A stretch of DNA of 10,591 nucleotides from Desulfobacteraceae bacterium UBA2230 (lineage in GTDB: Bacteria > Desulfobacterota > Desulfobacteria > Desulfobacterales > Desulfosarcinaceae): the NCBI GenBank assembly GCA_002348005.1, contig DDYQ01000202.1, positions 1 to 10,591 on the forward strand, written 5' to 3'. The notes beneath the pieces are model-generated. The model did no database searches, was not told where the DNA came from, and saw only the letters and a program-made list of their open reading frames with translations. This document shows, one piece after another, positions 7,021 to 10,591 of this stretch. Position 1 is the stretch's first letter; each line of letters begins with the position of its first letter. The translations under genes were made by a program, and so were the position numbers.

Positions 7021-7695
7021 TCAGGAGTTAAGCGCCGGCGGGCTGAGAAACTTGGCGCGGATTCGTTCAAAATGGCGTTCGAGCACCGCCCTGCGGAATG
7101 TTCCGAACGTATTGGCGTTGTTTTCCATCCAGGCTGTTTTGGTGCTGACGATGTCATCATGCAGGGCCTGGACTTCCTCGGCCCAAGGCCCCCTTTGCAG
7201 CGTAATGTACCACAGCCGTCGGGTGGAATCATACAACTGACCGGCGATGTCGTGCAGCACGGGATTGTTCGCAGCCTCTGCCAGGACTTGACGAAAGTCG
7301 ATATCAATCAGAACCAGTTCTTTTGGACTGGGATGATCAAAAAGTCCGGCACAGCGGTTTTCCAGAATATCGATCCGGACACTATGTTCACCTCCCAGGC
7401 GATCACCGGCAAGTTTGCCGATCAATTCCTCAATTTCGAATCGGACCTGATAGGTGTACATCATTTTTTGAAATTCGATTTCAGTCACCATCGTACCCGT
7501 ACGGGGGAGAATCCGGACCAATCGGTCCCATTCCAAGCGGCTGAGTACATCGCGCAAAGGCGTTCGGCTGATTCCGAATTCATCGGCCAGCACCTTTTCG
7601 TTCAGGATTTGACCTGGTTTGTACTCCAGGAACAGAATGCGGTCCTTAATGATTTTATAGATTTCGGGGTTCAATGGATTTCCCTTATATACCAT
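7021..7695 (-). CDS. GntR-family transcriptional regulator, FCD (FadR) subgroup
   Basis: This protein of up to 224 aa is the likely pathway-specific regulator. Residues ~10-72 are the winged helix-turn-helix, with LADEFGISRTPLRDVLSRLE as recognition core and a wing ending RTGTMVTEI. Residues ~80-215 are the all-helical FCD ligand domain. FCD proteins usually bind a metal through D-x3-H plus two more histidines; here D131 is followed by R135 instead of histidine, while H179 and H208 look conserved, so the metal/ligand site is altered. The start is uncertain. ATG at 7695 has no ribosome site and lies inside a palindrome, whereas AAGGGA (7686-7681) is 6 bases before an in-frame TTG at 7674, giving 217 aa. 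The gene lies between transporter and catabolic operon, and palindromes at both promoters suggest autoregulation plus operon control. The effector is likely a pathway intermediate. Confidence 0.88.
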   Translation of the reverse strand: MVYKGNPLNPEIYKIIKDRILFLEYKPGQILNEKVLADEFGISRTPLRDVLSRLEWDRLVRILPRTGTMVTEIEFQKMMYTYQVRFEIEELIGKLAGDRLGGEHSVRIDILENRCAGLFDHPSPKELVLIDIDFRQVLAEAANNPVLHDIAGQLYDSTRRLWYITLQRGPWAEEVQALHDDIVSTKTAWMENNANTFGTFRRAVLERHFERIRAKFLSPPALNS

Positions 7696-7701
7696 TGGTA
7701 T
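7689..7701 (-). promoter_or_regulatory. Palindrome ATACCA-T-TGGTAT at gntR start, probable autoregulatory site
   Basis: Two 6-base arms, ATACCA and TGGTAT, are separated by one base and overlap the possible ATG of the regulator. The overlapping element TATACCATT (7688-7696) is shared with the operon promoter. The arms are the same half-site as in TGGTATACCA but turned outward. A site here would block or roadblock transcription of the regulator's own gene. Confidence 0.5.
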
Positions 7702-7717
7702 GCCGGTAGTGTTTTAG

Positions 7718-7744
7718 ATTACACGGATGCAGGGTGACTGTAAA
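7718..7744 (-). promoter_or_regulatory. Candidate gntR promoter
   Basis: TTTACA (7744-7739) differs from the consensus -35 at one base, and TGTAAT (7723-7718) differs from the consensus -10 at one base, but the spacer is only 15 bases. A start point near 7710 would leave the ATACCA-T-TGGTAT palindrome in the untranslated leader and would favour the downstream TTG start of gntR. Confidence 0.35.
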
Positions 7745-7851
7745 GCCCCTTGGGGGTATGCTTCGAACGGCTTCAGAATGCCTAACCTATATCTGGCAGG
7801 GTGCTTGTATCGGGGGAGTGTGTGACGGGTTGACGCAGGAGTCTGGTCATA

Positions 7852-7873
7852 GTGACGCTTCGGCTCGCGTCAC
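7852..7873. other. Hairpin in the permease-gntR gap
   Basis: GTGACGC and GCGTCAC form a perfect 7-base stem around an 8-base loop (TTCGGCTC). It lies past the main terminator of the transporter genes in the direction of transcription and may back it up or protect the transcript end. The rest of 7745-7890 holds no gene I can support. Confidence 0.35.
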
Positions 7874-7890
7874 GCGGCGGGTGATAAACA

Positions 7891-7919
7891 TCCCCATGCG
7901 TCGAGAGGACGCATGGGGA
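7891..7919 (-). terminator. Intrinsic terminator of the TRAP transporter genes
   Basis: A perfect 12-base stem (TCCCCATGCGTC paired with GACGCATGGGGA) with a 5-base loop begins about 20 bases after the permease stop. On the minus strand it is followed by TGTTTAT, a short, imperfect T-rich tail. It separates the transporter transcript from gntR. Confidence 0.75.
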
Positions 7920-7940
7920 CTTTCGGGACGTAAATACCTG

Positions 7941-9914
7941 CTACACCGCTGCAAGCATTTTATCGGCGTCACGGTTTTTTCTTGCCCTTATGAAATTAAA
8001 ACTGCCGATGGACAGCAACAGGCTCAAACCGACAATGTCGGTGACCCAGCCGGGCTTGATCAGCGCCAGGGCCGCCACAATCAGCAGTCCGCGCACCGGC
8101 ATGCTCACCGATCTCAATAGCCAGCCCTGAATGCCGGCGGCCAGACCCATAGTCCCAAGCAATCCGGTGATGATGACTGTGGTGATCTCGAAGCCGGTGC
8201 CCTGCAGCACCATGGCCGGTCCATAAATGAACATGAACGGGATGATGAATCCGGCGATGGCAAACCGCAAGGCTTGCCAACCTACTTCCATGGGTTTGGC
8301 GTTGGCGATGGCCGCCGCGGCGAACGAGGCCAGGGCCACCGGCGGGGTCAGGGCCGAGAGGCAGGCGTAATAGAAAATAAACAGATGCGCCGCAATGGGC
8401 GGCACGTTGAAATCGTTGACCAGCGCCGGCGCCAATACCGAGGCACAAATCGCATAGGCGGCCGTGGTGGGCATGCCCATACCGAGCACGATCGCCACCA
8501 GCATGGTAAAGATCAAGGCAATGAACAAGATGCCTTGCGAGTAGCTGAATATGATCATGGCAAATTTCTGGCCCAGGCCGGTCTGAGCCAGGACGCCCAC
8601 GATAATACCGGCCGCGGCGCAGGTGGCGATGATTTCCATGGCCTGGCGCGCCCCATTGCCCAAGGTCTTGAAGATGGGTGACAGGCCCATGCGGGTTTCT
8701 TTGCGTATCCAACTGGCCATTATCAGACTGACGATGCCGATCATCGCCGAACGGTATGGCGAATACATCAACACCATGAGGCTGACCAACAACAGGATCA
8801 GTGGGATCAGCAAATATCCTTTTTCCAGCATGATCTTGTGAAAAATCGGCAGTTCCGCTTTGGTCAACCCCTTCAATCCTGTTTGGGCGGAGTAGAAATC
8901 GATCATAAAATAGGACGAACAAAAGTAGAGGGCTGCCGGTATGATGGCCGCCAGGCAGACCTGCGAGTAGGGAATACGCAGGATCTCGGCCATCAGAAAC
9001 GCACCCGCTCCCATGACCGGCGGCACGATCTGACCACCGCTGGAATTCATGGCTTCCACAGCGCCGGCGATGTCTCTGCGGAAGCCGGAAGCCTTCATCA
9101 AAGGGATGTTGAAGACGCCGTCCACCACTACATTGGCTACCGATGAACCCGAAGCCGTACCGATCAAGGCGCTGGAGATAATGGAGACCTTTGCCGGCCC
9201 CCCACGCGCCCGTCCGGCGATGCAGCGGGCGAAATCGACAAAAAATTTGCCCGCTCCGGAGGCGTCCACAAAGGCGCCGAACAGTACGAACAGGAAAATG
9301 TAATGGGCCGATGCCTGAATGGGCAACCCCAAAACACCATCCAGACTGAAAAGATAGGTGGCCATGCGGTCCCAGGCGTAGCCTTTGTGATAAAAAAGTC
9401 CCGGAAAATAGTTACCGAAGTGACCGTAAAGAATAAAAATGATGGTCAGAACAGCCAGAGGCCAGCCGGTCGTTCGGCGCGCCATCTCCCAGACGGCGAT
9501 CACAAAGAGCACCGAAAAAAAGAAATCCCAGCCGGTCGGCACCACGCCGACCCGATTGATCCAGTCGTCGAATACAGTGAAGATGTAAATCGTCGGCGCG
9601 ATCAGCATGAGAATGAAGAGCCAGTCGAACCAGGTTGGGAAATGCCTGCCTTTCCCCCCCCAGCCCGGCACGAATACAAATACCAGAATGCCGCCCATGA
9701 CCACATGCAAGGTCCGGAAGTACCACGGGTCAATCGGACGGATCGTGAGAACCCATACATGGAAGAGGCTCACCAGCACGCCAAAGATCATCATTGCGGT
9801 AGCCAAATGAGGATTCAGTTCGCGGCCGCCCGAGATCTCCAGATCCTTTATCCTCATCTTCTCGAGCTTCTTCTCGACCTCTTTGATATCTACCGGGGTA
9901 AAGTTTTCAGGCAT
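7941..9914 (-). CDS. TRAP transporter permease, fused 4TM/12TM subunits (TAXI type)
   Basis: This 657-aa inner-membrane protein is the fused small and large permease of a TRAP transporter, which drives uptake with an ion gradient and a periplasmic receptor. A charged cytoplasmic head (residues 1-~35, rich in K and E) precedes four helices of the DctQ-like part (to ~residue 190). The DctM-like part follows with many helices and the family motifs GTASGSSVANVVVDG, SSGGQIVPPVMGAGAF and LGMGMPTTAAYA. The fused form is typical of TAXI systems, which agrees with the receptor gene upstream. The start ATG at 9914 has only a weak purine-rich leader (AAGAAAG), so translation may be modest relative to the receptor. 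The substrate is not readable from sequence; the adjacent regulator and catabolic operon suggest an amino acid such as pipecolate, lysine or glutamate-like compounds. Confidence 0.95.
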   Translation of the reverse strand: MPENFTPVDIKEVEKKLEKMRIKDLEISGGRELNPHLATAMMIFGVLVSLFHVWVLTIRPIDPWYFRTLHVVMGGILVFVFVPGWGGKGRHFPTWFDWLFILMLIAPTIYIFTVFDDWINRVGVVPTGWDFFFSVLFVIAVWEMARRTTGWPLAVLTIIFILYGHFGNYFPGLFYHKGYAWDRMATYLFSLDGVLGLPIQASAHYIFLFVLFGAFVDASGAGKFFVDFARCIAGRARGGPAKVSIISSALIGTASGSSVANVVVDGVFNIPLMKASGFRRDIAGAVEAMNSSGGQIVPPVMGAGAFLMAEILRIPYSQVCLAAIIPAALYFCSSYFMIDFYSAQTGLKGLTKAELPIFHKIMLEKGYLLIPLILLLVSLMVLMYSPYRSAMIGIVSLIMASWIRKETRMGLSPIFKTLGNGARQAMEIIATCAAAGIIVGVLAQTGLGQKFAMIIFSYSQGILFIALIFTMLVAIVLGMGMPTTAAYAICASVLAPALVNDFNVPPIAAHLFIFYYACLSALTPPVALASFAAAAIANAKPMEVGWQALRFAIAGFIIPFMFIYGPAMVLQGTGFEITTVIITGLLGTMGLAAGIQGWLLRSVSMPVRGLLIVAALALIKPGWVTDIVGLSLLLSIGSFNFIRARKNRDADKMLAAV

Positions 9915-10063
9915 GAGTTATTTCGCTTTCTTGATCCGTTCGAATGGCTCCTGAGCAGCCATTACGTTTCAATTGATCTGGGTGGTGCCGGCGGCTCGAT
10001 CGGCGCCTCAGAACCGGATATCCCGGACGAAACGCCGATCTTCACTCCTAATAAGGCGTTCAC
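9915..10063 (-). other. Intercistronic leader between receptor and permease
   Basis: This 149-base spacer separates the receptor stop from the permease start. It holds a long-range inverted repeat (9998-10040) and a smaller ATGGCT/AGCCAT hairpin (9944-9962) close to the permease start. A 14-codon frame (9962-9918) ends just before the permease ATG, but nothing supports it as a gene. The spacing and hairpins suggest differential expression of receptor over permease. Confidence 0.45.
9998..10040 (-). repeat. Inverted repeat/hairpin after TAXI receptor gene
   Basis: GATCGGCG (9998-10005) and CGCCGATC (10033-10040) pair perfectly over 8 bases, and the enclosed segment contains a GGATATCC palindrome that can form an inner stem. 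No T-run follows on the minus strand, so it fits an mRNA-stabilising or partial-attenuation hairpin at the 3' end of the receptor message better than a terminator. Confidence 0.5.
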
Positions 10064-10591
10064 TTACTTGAGCACAATCCGTTCGGGAAGTTTGATTCCC
10101 TTTTCTTCATAGTATTTCACTGCACCCGGATGCAGGGGAACGGGGCTGTACACCACGTTTTGGATCTGTACTTCCTCGGCCGATTTGTGAGCTGAAACCA
10201 GGATGTTCACGTTGTCAAAGGTGGCCTTGACGACTTCGTAAACAAAATCGTCCGGGGTATCCTTGGGCACCACCATGAAATTCCACAGCGTCAGGGTCGA
10301 AAGATCTTCATCGGGATTGCTCTTGTAGGTGCCTTTGGGGATGGCGCCTGTGGCGAAATAGGGATATTTGGTGGCAAATTTTTCAGCCACGTCAGCCGGA
10401 ACACCGTAGGCGTTCACCTGGTCGACGGTCTCCACTTCGGTAATGGTGACCCAGGGCAATCCCACCGATTGGCCGTTGGCGTCCAGCATGCCGTCTTTCA
10501 GTTGTGAGTTGAGGTCCGCCGAACTTGCATTTACGATACGTGAAGGCTTGACTCCGGCCTCCTGGAAAATGATCGGCCAGTAAGTGGCCGG
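10064..10591 (-). CDS. TAXI-family TRAP solute-binding receptor, C-terminal part (partial)
   Basis: These are the last 175 codons of a gene that starts beyond the right edge; the frame is open from base 10591 to the TAA at 10066-10064. The internal ATG at 10489 is not the start. TAXI receptors are periplasmic and usually around 320 residues, so about half is present. Recognisable family features are the lead SSADLNSQLKDGMLDA, the segment TGAIPKGTYKSNPDED, WNFMVVPKDTPDDFVYEVVKA, and the end PLHPGAVKYYEEKGIKLPE, which is the typical TAXI C-terminus. It would bind the substrate in the periplasm and hand it to the fused permease. The signal peptide and most of the binding pocket lie outside the window. 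Confidence 0.92.
   Translation of the reverse strand, partial: PATYWPIIFQEAGVKPSRIVNASSADLNSQLKDGMLDANGQSVGLPWVTITEVETVDQVNAYGVPADVAEKFATKYPYFATGAIPKGTYKSNPDEDLSTLTLWNFMVVPKDTPDDFVYEVVKATFDNVNILVSAHKSAEEVQIQNVVYSPVPLHPGAVKYYEEKGIKLPERIVLK

Noticed and set aside
9918..9962. Fourteen-codon minus-strand frame ending just before the permease start
   Set aside because: A possible coupling leader, but it is very short, its ATG is part of a hairpin, and nothing but position supports it.
9303..10112. Long plus-strand open frame of 269 codons
   Set aside because: It runs antisense across the permease start, the intercistronic gap and the receptor end. Its composition is low-complexity and charged with no recognisable domain, whereas the minus-strand genes are certain.
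1..10591. CRISPR arrays, insertion sequences, tRNA or rRNA genes, phage or defence genes
   Set aside because: No regularly spaced repeats, transposase motifs, terminal repeats or RNA-gene signatures were seen on either strand.

Overview
All the genes in this window read on the minus strand, so the biology runs from the right edge to the left. The sequence is moderately GC-rich, with compact operons. A two-gene 2-oxoacid:ferredoxin oxidoreductase and a TAXI-type TRAP transporter suggest an anaerobic or facultatively anaerobic proteobacterium-like organism. A sulfate-reducing Desulfobacterota lineage is my best guess, but this rests on gene content and style, not on a marker gene.

Layout in transcription order. 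(1) 10591-7941: the C-terminal part of a TAXI solute receptor, an intercistronic hairpin, and a fused 4TM/12TM TRAP permease, closed by a strong hairpin terminator at 7891-7919. (2) 7695-7021: a GntR-family regulator of the FCD (FadR) subgroup. A palindrome overlaps its possible start codon. (3) 6976-6928: a promoter region with two palindromes, one of which shares a 9-base element with the site at the regulator's start. (4) 6885-438: a tight five-gene operon encoding an FAD-dependent amine or amino-acid oxidoreductase, an ALDH7-type semialdehyde dehydrogenase, a Glu/Leu/Phe/Val dehydrogenase-like protein, and the alpha and beta-gamma subunits of a 2-oxoacid:ferredoxin oxidoreductase. (5) 312-1: the start of an ABC exporter gene, probably unrelated.

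The operon can be read as one pathway. The ALDH7 protein carries the signature of alpha-aminoadipate semialdehyde (piperideine-6-carboxylate) dehydrogenase, and the FAD enzyme beside it matches the pipecolate oxidase/dehydrogenase pairing known from Pseudomonas lysine catabolism (amaA-amaB). Together they would turn pipecolate into 2-aminoadipate. The dehydrogenase-like protein, or an aminotransferase elsewhere, would give 2-oxoadipate. The ferredoxin oxidoreductase would convert that to glutaryl-CoA, CO2 and reduced ferredoxin. The TRAP transporter would import the substrate and the GntR protein would sense an intermediate. Two points make this more than a routine cluster: ferredoxin chemistry would replace the usual lipoate-dependent 2-oxoadipate dehydrogenase, and the dehydrogenase-like protein lacks both conserved active-site lysines of its family. 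The pathway as a whole is inference; the family assignments are well supported.
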